A DNA stretch of 40,590 nucleotides, from assembly GCF_020054945.1 (NCBI RefSeq), contig NZ_JAIHAU010000024.1, positions 1-40,590 on the forward strand, given 5' to 3'. Numbering within the stretch: position 1 is the first letter of the stretch; every line of letters begins with the position of its first letter. This DNA is from Mahella sp. GTDB lineage: Bacteria > Bacillota > Clostridia > Mahellales > Mahellaceae. The position numbers were made by a program, and so were the translations under genes. The notes beneath the pieces were generated by a model. The model searched no databases, was not told the DNA's origin, and worked only from the letters and a program-made list of their open reading frames with translations. Shown one piece after another: positions 7,557 through 16,685 of this stretch.

Positions 7557-7587
7557 GAATATGATCAACTGATACAGCCAAAAACTA

Positions 7588-7617
7588 TTGGAAAATCAAT
7601 ATGGATAGTGGTATGAT
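7588..7617 (+). promoter_or_regulatory. Probable sigma-A promoter of the Gfo/Idh operon
   Basis: TTGGAA (7588-7593), an 18-base spacer and TATGAT (7612-7617) lie 45 bases before the first gene. AAGGGGGA at 7643-7650 is the ribosome site. This looks like the head promoter of the operon running to about 14,053. Confidence 0.5.
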
Positions 7618-7661
7618 ATTAAGAGATAAATTTTAAAAATACAAGGGGGATTAGAGCCAGT

Positions 7662-8711
7662 ATGAGCAAAGATAAAAAGGTGGGTATAGGCATAATAGGC
7701 GCGGGCAATATAGCACAGAACTGTCACATACCGTCTTACCTGAAGCAGGATGATGTCGAACTGGTGGCGATATGCGATATAAACGAAGCCCGTGCCAAAG
7801 ATGCTGCGGAGAGATTCGGCTTTAAGTATTATTACGCCGATTTCAATGATATGCTAAAACTGGAAGAAATCGATGCTGTTTCGGTGTGCACATGGAATAA
7901 CGCTCATGCCGCGGCAGCTATTGCGGCAGCTAATGCCGGCAAAGATATACTATGCGAGAAACCTATGGCTATGAATGTAGAACAGGCTGAGGCGATGATT
8001 AAAGCGGCAAGAGAGAACAACGTCATATTTATGATGGGTTTTACCAACCGTTATCGCGCTGATAGCAAACTGCTGAAAGGATACATAGACAATGGCCGAT
8101 TAGGCGATATCTATTTTGCAAGGGCTGGATGGCTGCGCCGCAGAGGCACGCCGCTTGGTTGGTTTACCGATGTGGAGAAATCCGGCGGCGGACCGCTTAT
8201 AGATATAGGCGTTCATGTTATAGACCTTACGTGGTATTTTATGGGTAAACCCAGACCGGTTAGCGTGGTCGCCTCTACATATGCCAAGTTCGGTGATTAC
8301 AAGACTAAGGGGGTAGACCGCTGGGTGGCGCTGGATCATGATAATCCGGTCTATAATACGGAGGATGCGGCGGCCGGCTTTATAAAATTCGATAACGGGG
8401 CCAGCCTGTCATTCGAAGTAAGCTGGGCTATAAACGGTAAGGATACCGGCATATATAGTCAGGTATTCGGCACCAAAGCCGGTGCTAACCTGGATCCGTT
8501 GACTATATACGGAGAGGAAGACGATTATTTGGTCGATAAATACCCGACATTCGGTAAGGAAAATAGTTTTGATAATGAAATAAGGCATTTCATCGATTGT
8601 GTAAAATCGGGAGCGGAGCCGATATCTCCGGCTGAGGACGGCCTGGCTGTGCAAAAAATGTTGAACGGCATTTATGCTTCGGCTCAGGCAGGCAAGGAAA
8701 TACTTCTGTAA
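7662..8711 (+). CDS. Gfo/Idh/MocA-family NAD(P)-dependent oxidoreductase
   Basis: Family members oxidise or reduce sugars, inositols or sugar acids with NAD(P). The 349-residue protein starts with a Rossmann fold (IGIIGAGNIA, residues 8-17), carries the family EKP motif (LCEKPMAMN, near residue 97) and a C-terminal alpha/beta substrate domain containing GGGPLIDIGVHVIDL, with the usual Asp and His of the active site. The substrate is unknown. It is separated from the next gene by a terminator-like hairpin, so downstream genes may be partly uncoupled. The LacI gene beyond the IscB element is a plausible regulator. Confidence 0.88.
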   Translation: MSKDKKVGIGIIGAGNIAQNCHIPSYLKQDDVELVAICDINEARAKDAAERFGFKYYYADFNDMLKLEEIDAVSVCTWNNAHAAAAIAAANAGKDILCEKPMAMNVEQAEAMIKAARENNVIFMMGFTNRYRADSKLLKGYIDNGRLGDIYFARAGWLRRRGTPLGWFTDVEKSGGGPLIDIGVHVIDLTWYFMGKPRPVSVVASTYAKFGDYKTKGVDRWVALDHDNPVYNTEDAAAGFIKFDNGASLSFEVSWAINGKDTGIYSQVFGTKAGANLDPLTIYGEEDDYLVDKYPTFGKENSFDNEIRHFIDCVKSGAEPISPAEDGLAVQKMLNGIYASAQAGKEILL

Positions 8712-8736
8712 GTTGTTATATAATTATATCTATGAG

Positions 8737-8770
8737 CCTCCCTTTGCCCAAAAGGGAGGTTTGCCTTTAT
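8737..8770 (+). terminator. Intrinsic terminator or attenuator after the Gfo/Idh gene
   Basis: CCTCCCTTT (8737-8745) pairs perfectly with AAAGGGAGG (8751-8759) around a GCCCA loop. An interrupted T-rich stretch follows. The next ribosome site begins about ten bases later, so this could attenuate rather than end the transcript. Confidence 0.65.
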
Positions 8771-8783
8771 GGGGGTGAAAATT

Positions 8784-9440
8784 ATGGCATATCAGATAAT
8801 AGACATAACGCGGCCTATAGCCGAAGGCATGGTAGTATGGCCGGGGGACCCCGACGTAGCCATCGATGAGCTTTCGTCTTTGGCTCGCGGTGACAATAAC
8901 AACGTATCGGCTATATATATGAGCATGCATACTGGCACTCATGTCGATGCGCCGCTGCACTTTATAGCAGGTGGAAAGGATACCGCCGAAGTGGATTTAA
9001 ACCGTTTCATGGGGCGGGCCAAGGTTTTTGACATAGGCATGCATAAGGCCATAAACGCCGGTGTATTGGACAGTTTGTGCATAGCCTCAAACGATATAGT
9101 CCTTTTTAAAACGATGAATGGCCGACTATGGGATATGCCGGCTTTTGAACCGGATTTTGTGTATTTAGCCGAGGATGCGGCCTGGTGGCTGATACGCAAG
9201 GGTGTCAAAGCGGTGGGGATAGATTACCTGTCGGTGGAAGGCTTTCACCACGAAGGGGCGCCGGTGCATCACATATTGCTCAGCCACGAAGTGGGCATAA
9301 TAGAAGGGCTGGATTTAAGGGCAGTGGAAAGCGGAGTGTATTATTTGATATGTCTTCCGTTGAAAATAGTCAAAGGCAACGGCAGCCCGGTTAGAGCCGT
9401 GCTGTTGTGCGATACCGAAGAACAGGAGCGTAATATTTAG
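8784..9440 (+). CDS. Cyclase-family metal-dependent hydrolase (kynurenine formamidase-like)
   Basis: The family includes bacterial kynurenine formamidase and related metal-dependent amidohydrolases. The 218-residue protein has the signature HTGTHVDAPLHF (around residues 51-62), whose His and Asp residues bind the metal, and a later HHEGAPVHHILL segment typical of the fold. The ATG at 8784 is preferred over the ATG at 8769 because the GGGGGTG ribosome site (8771-8776) lies seven bases before it. The stop overlaps the GTG start of the next gene by one base. The real substrate is unknown. No tryptophan-catabolism genes are nearby, so a kynurenine role is not supported by context. Confidence 0.82.
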   Translation: MAYQIIDITRPIAEGMVVWPGDPDVAIDELSSLARGDNNNVSAIYMSMHTGTHVDAPLHFIAGGKDTAEVDLNRFMGRAKVFDIGMHKAINAGVLDSLCIASNDIVLFKTMNGRLWDMPAFEPDFVYLAEDAAWWLIRKGVKAVGIDYLSVEGFHHEGAPVHHILLSHEVGIIEGLDLRAVESGVYYLICLPLKIVKGNGSPVRAVLLCDTEEQERNI

Positions 9441-10144
9441 TGGCATTGTATGCGATGGCGGATATACATTTGGCGCTGAGCGTCAATAAGCCGATGGATA
9501 TATTCGGCAAGCAATGGGAAAATTATATGGATCGCATAGCGGATAATTGGATGGCGACTATAACGGATAACGACTGCATTATAATAGCAGGCGATATATC
9601 ATGGGCTATCCATATAGAAGAGCTGGATAAAGACTTCGAATTTTTAAATCAATTGCCGGGGCAAAAGGTTTTTGTCAAAGGAAATCACGATTATTGGTGG
9701 AATTCCATGTCCAAATTGAAGGAATATGTTGAAGCGCATGGATTCCGTAATATGATTTTTTTACACAACAATGCTTATAGGTACAAGGATATTGTCATAT
9801 GCGGCAGCCGGGGCTGGATGCTGCCCGGGGACCCCGGATTTACCGCGGAGGATGAAAAGGTATATAGGCGCGAGCTCATGCGCCTTCGGCTTTCGCTTGA
9901 GCAGGGCGTTAAGCTCAAAGGCGGCGAGATACTGGTAGCCATGCATTATCCGCCGGCCACTATAATAAACCCTCGTTCCGAATTTATGGATATCATGAAT
10001 GAGTATGGTGTGAGGCGTTGTGTTTATGGACATCTCCACGACTCTGGCAAGCGTATAGCCATAAATGGCCGGCATGAGGGCATAGATATGTATCTTACGG
10101 CATCTGAATACCTGCAATTTATACCGTTAAAACTGGAGGATTAA
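9440..10144 (+). CDS. Calcineurin-like metallophosphoesterase
   Basis: The 234-residue protein shows the calcineurin metal-binding series: ADIHLA (D8, H10), AGDISWA, KGNHDYWW, MHYPP and YGHLHDSG. It would hydrolyse a phosphoester with a two-metal centre in the cytoplasm. The substrate is unknown. The GTG start at 9440 overlaps the preceding TAG and is preceded by AGGAG. Its 3' end contains the GGAGG that serves ahcY three bases after its stop. This tight coupling hints at a role linked to nucleoside or SAM by-product handling, but that is inference. Confidence 0.82.
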   Translation: MALYAMADIHLALSVNKPMDIFGKQWENYMDRIADNWMATITDNDCIIIAGDISWAIHIEELDKDFEFLNQLPGQKVFVKGNHDYWWNSMSKLKEYVEAHGFRNMIFLHNNAYRYKDIVICGSRGWMLPGDPGFTAEDEKVYRRELMRLRLSLEQGVKLKGGEILVAMHYPPATIINPRSEFMDIMNEYGVRRCVYGHLHDSGKRIAINGRHEGIDMYLTASEYLQFIPLKLED

Positions 10145-10147
10145 GAC

Positions 10148-11392
10148 ATGGAGAGTTATATAACCGATATATCGCTGGCACCTAGCGGCCACGATAAGAT
10201 TAACTGGGTCAAGATGTATATGCCGCTGTTGCGCGATATAGAGCAAGAATTTATCGATACAAAACCATTCGAAGGCATAAATATAGCGTTGTCCATACAC
10301 TTGGAGGCAAAAACGGCCTACCTGTGCAAGGTATTGACCGCCGGCGGCGCCAATATGGGCATAAGCGGCAGCAATCCGTTGTCTACGCAGGACGATGTGG
10401 CAGCGGCGCTTGCCGATGACGGTTTGTTTGTAGCGGCTCATCACGGTGCAAGCCAGCGGCAGTATATGGAGGATTTAAATCATATACTGGATATAAAACC
10501 CGACATAATCATAGATGACGGCGGCGATCTGGTGCATCTGCTGCACTCGGAACGCAGTGGCTTGCAAGACCATGTGATAGGAGGCTGTGAGGAAACCACT
10601 ACCGGTGTATTGCGCCTTAAAGCAAGAGAAAAAGAGGGTACGTTGGCCTTCCCGATGATAGCGGTAAACAATGCCTATTGCAAATACCTTTTCGATAACA
10701 GGTATGGTACAGGGCAGTCGGTATGGGACGGCATAATGCGCACCACCAACCTTATAGTGGCCGGCAAGAACGTGGTAGTGGCCGGTTATGGCTGGTGCGG
10801 CAAGGGCGTGGCCAATAAAGCCAAAGGTTTGGGCGCAAATGTAATAGTATGCGAAGTGGATCCTATAAAGGCCATAGAGGCCGTTATGGACGGTTTGCGC
10901 GTGATGACGATGGAGGAGGCTGCATCCATAGGCGATATATTTATTACAGTGACCGGATGCAAGGACGTCATACACGGCGAGCACTTCCAACGCATGAAGA
11001 ACGGCGTGTTGCTGGCCAATGCCGGACATTTCGATGTCGAGATAAATATACCCGATCTCAAAGCAGCGGCGGTGGAGGAGAAAGAGCTCCGGCATAATAT
11101 AACGGGTTACAGAATGGCTGATGGCCGCTGGATCAATCTTTTGGCGCAGGGCCGTCTGGTCAATCTGGCCTCCGGTGACGGCCATCCGGCCGAGATCATG
11201 GACATGAGCTTTGCGCTTCAGGCGCTGTCGGCTAAATATTTGGTGGAGCACAAAGGGCAGATGGATAAACGCGTATACGATGTGCCCGATGAAATAGATC
11301 AACTGGTTGCCAAAAAGAAATTGGCGTCGCTGGGTATAACTATAGACAGCCTGAGCAATGAACAACGCGCTTATTTGGAGAGCAGCGAATGA
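10148..11392 (+). CDS. ahcY: S-adenosylhomocysteine (or S-inosylhomocysteine) hydrolase
   Basis: The classic enzyme splits S-adenosylhomocysteine into adenosine and homocysteine with bound NAD. This 414-residue protein has the main family signatures: [13 protein letters not shown] (76-88), DDGGD (123-127), EETTTGV (148-154), [12 protein letters not shown] with catalytic Lys179, YGTGQS, and GDGHPAEIM (343-351). The NAD loop reads GYGWCGKG (213-220) where most homologues have GYGDVGKG. The C-terminus lacks the Lys-Tyr tail that closes over the neighbouring subunit's NAD in eukaryotic and many bacterial enzymes, as in the short archaeal/thermophile type. The gene overlaps the deaminase mtaD by four bases (ATGA), which raises the possibility that S-inosylhomocysteine is the true substrate. 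Confidence 0.92.
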   Translation: MESYITDISLAPSGHDKINWVKMYMPLLRDIEQEFIDTKPFEGINIALSIHLEAKTAYLCKVLTAGGANMGISGSNPLSTQDDVAAALADDGLFVAAHHGASQRQYMEDLNHILDIKPDIIIDDGGDLVHLLHSERSGLQDHVIGGCEETTTGVLRLKAREKEGTLAFPMIAVNNAYCKYLFDNRYGTGQSVWDGIMRTTNLIVAGKNVVVAGYGWCGKGVANKAKGLGANVIVCEVDPIKAIEAVMDGLRVMTMEEAASIGDIFITVTGCKDVIHGEHFQRMKNGVLLANAGHFDVEINIPDLKAAAVEEKELRHNITGYRMADGRWINLLAQGRLVNLASGDGHPAEIMDMSFALQALSAKYLVEHKGQMDKRVYDVPDEIDQLVAKKKLASLGITIDSLSNEQRAYLESSE

Positions 11393-12669
11393 ATACCCTT
11401 ATAAAGAACGTGCTGGCTGTTACCATGGATGAGCGGCATCCTGTGATAAAGGATGCTTTTATAGAGATAAAAGGCGATACGATAGAGCGTATAGGTGAGC
11501 CGGATGAGATACCCGGCGATTGTCGGGTTATAGATGGACACGGCCGCATAGCTATGCCGGGGCTGGTCAATTGCCATACCCATGTGGGCATGACGCTGTT
11601 TCGCGGCTATGCCGATGACATGCCGCTTATGCGGTGGCTGAACGATAGGATATGGCCGCTCGAGGACAAGCTTACGCCTGAGATGGCGTACCACGCTTCG
11701 TTGCTGGGTATACTGGAGATGATAAAGGCCGGGGTCACATCATTCGCCGATATGTACTTCTTTATGGATAAAACAGCTCAGGCGGCGCTAGACAGCGGCG
11801 TGCGCGCCGTATTGGCCCGCGGGCTGCAGGATGATGACAAAGGCGATATGCGCCTTGAGGAGAACCGCAGACTTTATATGGATTGGAATGATGCCGGCGA
11901 TGGCCGCATAAATATAATGGTAGGCCCGCATGCGGTCTATACATGTAATCCTGAATATCTTGAAAAAGCGGCTGACCTTGCTGCCGAACTTCACACCGGG
12001 GTGCATATGCACTTATCCGAGACGCAGCAGGAGGTGGACGACTGCATGGCGGCTTACGGCTGCTCGCCCATAGAGCTTGTCCATAGGGCTGGTCTTACGG
12101 CGTTTCCTATGATAGCGGCGCATTGCGTTTATCCGGTGGGCGATGATATTGCCTTGTTGAAAGCGAATAATATAAATGTTGCTTATAACCCGGTGAGCAA
12201 TATGAAACTGGGCAGCGGTTTTTGTCCGGTCGACCGATACATAAATCAGGGAATAAGGGTTGGGCTGGGTACCGACAGCGCCGCCAGCAATAACAACCTT
12301 AGCATATTTAAGGAAATGCATGCTGCGGCGCTGATAGATAAGGGCAGGCTGAAAGACCCTGTTGCCATGCCGGCGTGGCGGATTTTAAGGTCAGCTACTG
12401 TGGATGGCGCCGCAGCATTGGGCATAGATAAGGCGGGGGTGTTAAAGCCCGGCATGAAGGCCGATATCATCTTGCTTGATGTCGATGGACCGCATGCTCA
12501 TCCGTTGTATGACCCTGTGTCGCACATAGTATATTCGGCCAAGGATACCGATGTGGATACCGTCATAATAGACGGTCGGGTGATAATGGAACATAAAGAG
12601 GTTAAAACCATTGATGAAGAAAGGCTTTATCACGATGTAGAGAGGCTGGTGAGCGATTTTGAATATTGA
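11389..12669 (+). CDS. mtaD: 5'-methylthioadenosine/S-adenosylhomocysteine deaminase
   Basis: This amidohydrolase-superfamily enzyme deaminates methylthioadenosine and S-adenosylhomocysteine to the inosine forms. The 426-residue protein has the metal site HTH (H63, H65), HLSETQQE, the AHCVYP histidine and the [11 protein letters not shown] aspartate, in the order and spacing of MtaD and related 8-oxoguanine/guanine deaminases. The ATG overlaps the ahcY stop, and its own end overlaps pepV. Translational coupling to ahcY supports a shared SAM-recycling step. A general aminohydrolase activity on other nucleosides is the main alternative. Confidence 0.9.
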   Translation: MNTLIKNVLAVTMDERHPVIKDAFIEIKGDTIERIGEPDEIPGDCRVIDGHGRIAMPGLVNCHTHVGMTLFRGYADDMPLMRWLNDRIWPLEDKLTPEMAYHASLLGILEMIKAGVTSFADMYFFMDKTAQAALDSGVRAVLARGLQDDDKGDMRLEENRRLYMDWNDAGDGRINIMVGPHAVYTCNPEYLEKAADLAAELHTGVHMHLSETQQEVDDCMAAYGCSPIELVHRAGLTAFPMIAAHCVYPVGDDIALLKANNINVAYNPVSNMKLGSGFCPVDRYINQGIRVGLGTDSAASNNNLSIFKEMHAAALIDKGRLKDPVAMPAWRILRSATVDGAAALGIDKAGVLKPGMKADIILLDVDGPHAHPLYDPVSHIVYSAKDTDVDTVIIDGRVIMEHKEVKTIDEERLYHDVERLVSDFEY

Positions 12670-14053
12670 TGAGCTGGTACAATCATATAAAGATGAAATG
12701 ATAACCTCACTAAGTGAACTTGTGCGCATAAAAAGCGTGTACGATGAGCCAAGACCAGGCAGGCCGTTTGGAGATGGCGCATATGAGGCTCTGCAATACA
12801 TGTTGAATGCAGGACGGCTTTTGGGCTTTGAAGCCAAAGATGCAGACGGATACGCAGGCCACCTGCAGTATGGTGACGGCGACCGTCCGTTCGGCATACT
12901 GGTACATCTGGATGTGGTGCCTGAAGGCGATGGCTGGACTAAGCCGCCATTTGAAGCTACTGTGGAGGATGGCGCTATATATGGCCGGGGCACATCCGAC
13001 GATAAAGGACCGGCTGTGGCCGCGCTTTTCGCAATGCGCGCCATTAAAGAGGCGGGCATAAAGCTTGCGCGGCCGGTGCGTTTGGTGTTGGGCTGCAATG
13101 AGGAAAATGATTGGAAGTGTGTGGAATATTATGCCCGCCATGAACATATGCCTGAAGAAGGCTTTGCTCCCGATGCCATGTATCCTGTGGTAAACCGGGA
13201 GAAGGGCCTGCTGTCATTGGCCCTGAGCGCCAGATTTGCCAGTCTGGCATCGGATGAAATAATGTTGGAAAGCATAACCGGCGGAAGCCGGGTCAATATG
13301 GTGCCGGGCAGTTGCCGATGCATAATCAAGGCATCGGCTGATAAACAGAGGTTTATAAGCGAGAGCTTGAGCAAATTCCCGTATAAGGATGAGTTTTCCA
13401 TGTCGTCGGGCGTTGATAGTCAGGGTAGATGCATTATAGAATCCCATGGGAAGATGGCGCACGGCAGTCATCCGGAAGAGGGCAAAAACGCCATAGCCGC
13501 CATGTTGTTATTTTTGAAACAAGCGGGCATTGTCAATCCCTTCATCGCTTTCATCGGCGACGCCATAGGGATGGACTATAGCGGGAAAGGCTTGGGCATA
13601 AAGATGTCCGATGAATTATCCGGGTCTTTGACTCTGAATCTTGGCCTGATAGACGGTTCGCAAAACAACGGCCGGGCTGATATAGATATACGCTATCCGA
13701 TAACGGCCAAACTCGCTGATATATTATCAGCCATAAAGGCTAAAGCTGAACCGGCGGGTATAGACGTTAAAATATTAAACCATAGGCAACCCCATTACGT
13801 ACCCGAAGATTCACCTTTAGTACAAAAGCTGCTCAAGGCCTATAGCGACGTTACGGGACAGAAGGGGTATACACTGTCCATGGGCGGTGCCACGTATGCG
13901 CGGGCTATGGCCAAAGGCGTGGCATTCGGCGCGGTGTTTCCGGGCGGCCCGGATATGGCGCATCAGGCCGATGAACATATAATGGTCGATGATCTGGTGA
14001 AAAATGCTTTGGTGTATGCGCATGCCATATGTGAAATGTGCGTCGACAAATGA
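12659..14053 (+). CDS. pepV: M20-family dipeptidase, PepV-like
   Basis: PepV-type enzymes are cytoplasmic zinc dipeptidases, and close relatives act on N-acyl amino acids. The 464-residue protein has HLDVVPEGDGW (H83, D85), YGRGTSDDKGP (D115), the CNEEND glutamates (148-149), a lid/dimer domain containing HGSHPEEGKNA, and a C-terminal GGATYARAM and PGGPDMAHQADEH zinc-site stretch. The start is TTG at 12659, overlapping mtaD by 11 bases. No ATG fits the conserved N-terminus. It closes the operon. Confidence 0.87.
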   Translation: MNIDELVQSYKDEMITSLSELVRIKSVYDEPRPGRPFGDGAYEALQYMLNAGRLLGFEAKDADGYAGHLQYGDGDRPFGILVHLDVVPEGDGWTKPPFEATVEDGAIYGRGTSDDKGPAVAALFAMRAIKEAGIKLARPVRLVLGCNEENDWKCVEYYARHEHMPEEGFAPDAMYPVVNREKGLLSLALSARFASLASDEIMLESITGGSRVNMVPGSCRCIIKASADKQRFISESLSKFPYKDEFSMSSGVDSQGRCIIESHGKMAHGSHPEEGKNAIAAMLLFLKQAGIVNPFIAFIGDAIGMDYSGKGLGIKMSDELSGSLTLNLGLIDGSQNNGRADIDIRYPITAKLADILSAIKAKAEPAGIDVKILNHRQPHYVPEDSPLVQKLLKAYSDVTGQKGYTLSMGGATYARAMAKGVAFGAVFPGGPDMAHQADEHIMVDDLVKNALVYAHAICEMCVDK

Positions 14054-14078
14054 CGATATCAGTACATTAGAAGATTAC

Positions 14079-14113
14079 AAAAAAGGCCCGGCTGGGGAGA
14101 AATTAGCCGGGCT
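14079..14113 (-). terminator. Intrinsic terminator of the small membrane-protein gene
   Basis: GCCCGGCT (14086-14093) pairs perfectly with AGCCGGGC (14105-14112). On the minus strand the stem is followed by six T residues (A-run 14079-14084), so it terminates the minus-strand transcript from the 54-residue gene. On the plus strand the T-run is missing, but the stem could also help end the pepV operon. Confidence 0.8.
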
Positions 14114-14138
14114 TAAAGTTTGAAAGGGGTCCTCAATC

Positions 14139-14303
14139 TCATTGAACAATCAGCGTTATAAGTATTATTGAAAGTACAGTGCCTATCACGCTGAAAAACG
14201 CTATTACCTTCTCTTTTTCCTCAGAGGTTAACCTGTACCTATCTATAGGCTCAAACGGCCGTTTTTTATGAAATACTTTGCGCAGTCCGCTCATCAAGCT
14301 CAT
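14139..14303 (-). CDS. Small single-pass membrane protein, 54 residues
   Basis: I do not recognise a family. The ATG at 14303 has GGAGAAAG (14308-14315) four bases upstream, and the frame runs 54 codons to TGA (14139-14141). It is followed at once by a strong minus-strand terminator. The product has a basic N-terminal half (RKVFHKKRP), a charged stretch (TSEEKEKV, 26-33) and one hydrophobic helix at about 34-53 ending IILITLIVQ, so a C-terminally anchored peptide is likely. A second in-frame ATG three codons later is possible. It lies alone between the pepV operon and a divergent peptidase gene. Ribosome site, coding frame and terminator together make it credible. Confidence 0.72.
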   Translation of the reverse strand: MSLMSGLRKVFHKKRPFEPIDRYRLTSEEKEKVIAFFSVIGTVLSIILITLIVQ

Positions 14304-14501
14304 AAATCTTTCTCCAATATTCTTGCTATTTCAACAATATTAGTATACCGCAAACCTCATAAATTAGTAAATAGGTCAAACATACTATTTGATATGATAT
14401 TATGCGACATTTTGTTACATATATTTTCCTATATCTTTATGTAAATTTCTATGATATAATAAATATATCGGGCATACATATTTACCAGAGGGGGTATGTA
14501 T

Positions 14502-15290
14502 GTGAGGTACAAGAGGAATATTTTAGCATCAATCGCAGTTATGTTGTGTGCGATGCTTGTGGTCGCGTTTTGCTTTTTCCCCGGCAAAATTAAAGTGACT
14601 TTCTATCCGCTTATTAAGGCGGTGGGCGGCGCGATGGTCTATGATGGGAATGAGGGTTACGGCTCTATAAGCTGTAATGATTTTATAATAGAATATCCGG
14701 AAGATAAGCGCGATGTCGCGTATATGGTTTTGGATTCGATGGAAAGCGACAGTCGTCAGGTGTACGATTTTTTCTCGTACCGTCCGGCTAAGCCGGTAGA
14801 AATAATAATATACGATAATGCCGATGATATGCGCGATGCGTTGCATATATCCAGAAACCGTACGGTGCAAGGGGCTTATTATATGGGCAAAATAACGATA
14901 TTATCGCCGTATGCATGGCCTGATGCTCCAAAAACGGATATGGAAGGGTATTTTAGGGCTTCCAGTCCTGTGGTGCATGAGCTTACCCATATGGTTGTGG
15001 ATGAGATAACGCGCGGCAATGTGCCTGTATGGTTGACCGAGGGTATAGCCACGTATATGGAGTACCGTATAATGGGCTACGATTGGACGGCTGATATAGA
15101 TGTGGAAGAACCGTACAGCATCGAACAGCTTACAAAAGATTTTGATAAGCTTGATGAGTATCAGGCGTACAGGCAATCATTCCTGATAGTTAAGGATATG
15201 GTCGATAGATACGGGGATGAATATATAGTGGATATATTAAATTCTATGGGTTATGGTAAAGAAATAGGTGCAAAATTGTTATATAAATGA
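14502..15290 (+). CDS. Peptidase MA-like (gluzincin) membrane-anchored protein
   Basis: The protein has one N-terminal membrane segment (about residues 7-27), then an extracytoplasmic domain with the zinc motif HELTH (159-163) and the downstream glutamate of WLTEGIATYME (E180), as in gluzincin metallopeptidases of the MA-like family. The substrate is unknown. The GTG at 14502 is chosen because GAGGGGG (14488-14494) lies seven bases before it. The ATG at 14496 is only one base from that site. It lies about 50 bases upstream of murA and may be co-transcribed with it, which would fit an envelope role. Confidence 0.8.
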   Translation: MRYKRNILASIAVMLCAMLVVAFCFFPGKIKVTFYPLIKAVGGAMVYDGNEGYGSISCNDFIIEYPEDKRDVAYMVLDSMESDSRQVYDFFSYRPAKPVEIIIYDNADDMRDALHISRNRTVQGAYYMGKITILSPYAWPDAPKTDMEGYFRASSPVVHELTHMVVDEITRGNVPVWLTEGIATYMEYRIMGYDWTADIDVEEPYSIEQLTKDFDKLDEYQAYRQSFLIVKDMVDRYGDEYIVDILNSMGYGKEIGAKLLYK

Positions 15291-15341
15291 TATAATTGCA
15301 CTGGTTATTTATTATGCGATTTCGGGGGTAAACTTTGAGAT

Positions 15342-16598
15342 ATGGACAAGTTGCTTATATACGGCGGTAAGCCGTTAAAAGGCGAGGTTTGTGTCGGTGG
15401 ATGCAAAAATTCAGCGGTGGCTGTAATACCGGCTGCTATTTTGGCTGACAGCCCATCGACGATTGAGAACCTGCCTTATATAGATGATGTATTAGTATTA
15501 AAGGATATATTGGCGGCTATGGGAGCGAAAGCCGAGCTTACCGGCAACGGCAGCATGTATATAGATCCGGCGGGCATTAGCACATTCGTTACCCCGATGG
15601 AATTGGCTCGCCGTATGCGTGCGTCGTATTATCTGCTAGGCGTTTTGTTGGCTAAATTCGGACGAGCAGAGGTGGCGTTTCCAGGTGGCTGCGATATAGG
15701 GGTACGCCCTATAGACCAGCATATAAAGGGATTGGAAGCGCTGGGCGCTAAGATTTCCATAGAGCACGGCTTTATAAAGGCGTATGCGGACGGCCTTAAA
15801 GGCGCGGAGATATATCTTGACGTAGTAAGTGTCGGCGCTACCATAAATATAATGCTGGCTGCGTCGATGGCCGATGGCGTGACTGAGATAGTCAATGCGG
15901 CTAAGGAGCCTCATGTAGTGGATACGGCTAATTTTTTGAATGCTATGGGAGCGAATATAAAGGGTGCCGGTACCGATGTGGTAAAGATTAAGGGCGTTAA
16001 GACGCTTAGAGGCTGTCGTCATAGTATCGTGCCGGACCAAATAGAAGCCGGAACTTTTATGATAGCCGCTGCCGCGACATATGGCGATGTCATTGTAAGG
16101 AATGTGATACCGGTCCATTTGGAATCGGTGTCAGCAAAAATGAGCGAGATGGGTATAGAAGTGGCGGCAGGTGATGACTTCGTGCATGTCAAAAGCAACG
16201 GCAGGCCGAAGCACACGAGCGTTAAGACGTTACCCTATCCCGGCTTTCCGACCGATCTTCAACAGCCCATGTCAGCGCTGTTATCCGTAGCCGACGGCAC
16301 AAGCATTATAACGGAAAACATATGGGAGAGCCGCTACAAGCATATAGAGGAGATCAAACGCATGGGCGCTAAGATCAAAATAGAGGACAGAGTGGCTATA
16401 ATAGACGGCGTTGATAAATTAACAGGCGCTCCTGTTACCGCCACCGATCTCAGAGCCGGCGCGGCTCTGGTCGTTGCGGGGCTTATGGCTGAGGGCGTTA
16501 CCGAAATAAACAATGCAAAGTATATAGACAGAGGCTATGAAAATATAGATAAAAAATTAATAAGCCTGGGAGCGGACATAAAGCGTATATCTATATGA
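15342..16598 (+). CDS. murA: UDP-N-acetylglucosamine 1-carboxyvinyltransferase
   Basis: MurA makes the first committed peptidoglycan precursor by transferring enolpyruvate from phosphoenolpyruvate to UDP-GlcNAc in the cytoplasm. The 418-residue protein has the N-terminal GCKNSAV (K22, N23), the catalytic cysteine C117 in [15 protein letters not shown] (the fosfomycin target), and the internal repeat of the EPSP-synthase-like fold. Length is normal. The ATG follows GGGGGT. Many Firmicutes have two murA genes and this one lies next to sporulation and shape genes, but I cannot say which paralogue it is. Confidence 0.95.
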   Translation: MDKLLIYGGKPLKGEVCVGGCKNSAVAVIPAAILADSPSTIENLPYIDDVLVLKDILAAMGAKAELTGNGSMYIDPAGISTFVTPMELARRMRASYYLLGVLLAKFGRAEVAFPGGCDIGVRPIDQHIKGLEALGAKISIEHGFIKAYADGLKGAEIYLDVVSVGATINIMLAASMADGVTEIVNAAKEPHVVDTANFLNAMGANIKGAGTDVVKIKGVKTLRGCRHSIVPDQIEAGTFMIAAAATYGDVIVRNVIPVHLESVSAKMSEMGIEVAAGDDFVHVKSNGRPKHTSVKTLPYPGFPTDLQQPMSALLSVADGTSIITENIWESRYKHIEEIKRMGAKIKIEDRVAIIDGVDKLTGAPVTATDLRAGAALVVAGLMAEGVTEINNAKYIDRGYENIDKKLISLGADIKRISI

Positions 16599-16645
16599 TG
16601 ATATAGCTGCATGGCTCGTACATAGAACAGCTCATTTATTTACAA

Positions 16646-16684
16646 ATGATGCACCGGGCATCGATTCCAGGTGCATCATGTTTT
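16646..16684. terminator. Bidirectional terminator between murA and mbl
   Basis: ATGATGCACC (16646-16655) pairs perfectly with GGTGCATCAT (16670-16679) around a 14-base loop. GTTTTC follows on the plus strand. It lies between two convergent genes, so it can end both transcripts. Confidence 0.72.
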
Positions 16685-16685
16685 C

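Larger units (their letters stand above)
5896..7560 (+). mobile_element. IscB element 2 (complete, no TnpA)
   Basis: The element comprises a left-end hairpin, a ~280-nt omega-RNA region, iscB and a right-end hairpin. It lies between lacI and a Gfo/Idh gene. No transposase is present. The ends are estimates from hairpin positions, and the exact cleavage points cannot be read without an empty site. Its arrangement repeats that of element 1, but the proteins have diverged, so these are two separate insertions rather than a recent duplication. Confidence 0.72.

Noticed and set aside
7507-14053. SAM or SAH riboswitch ahead of the ahcY-containing operon
   Set aside because: The leader at 7,618-7,661 is too short for a known SAM/SAH aptamer and no matching stems were seen.
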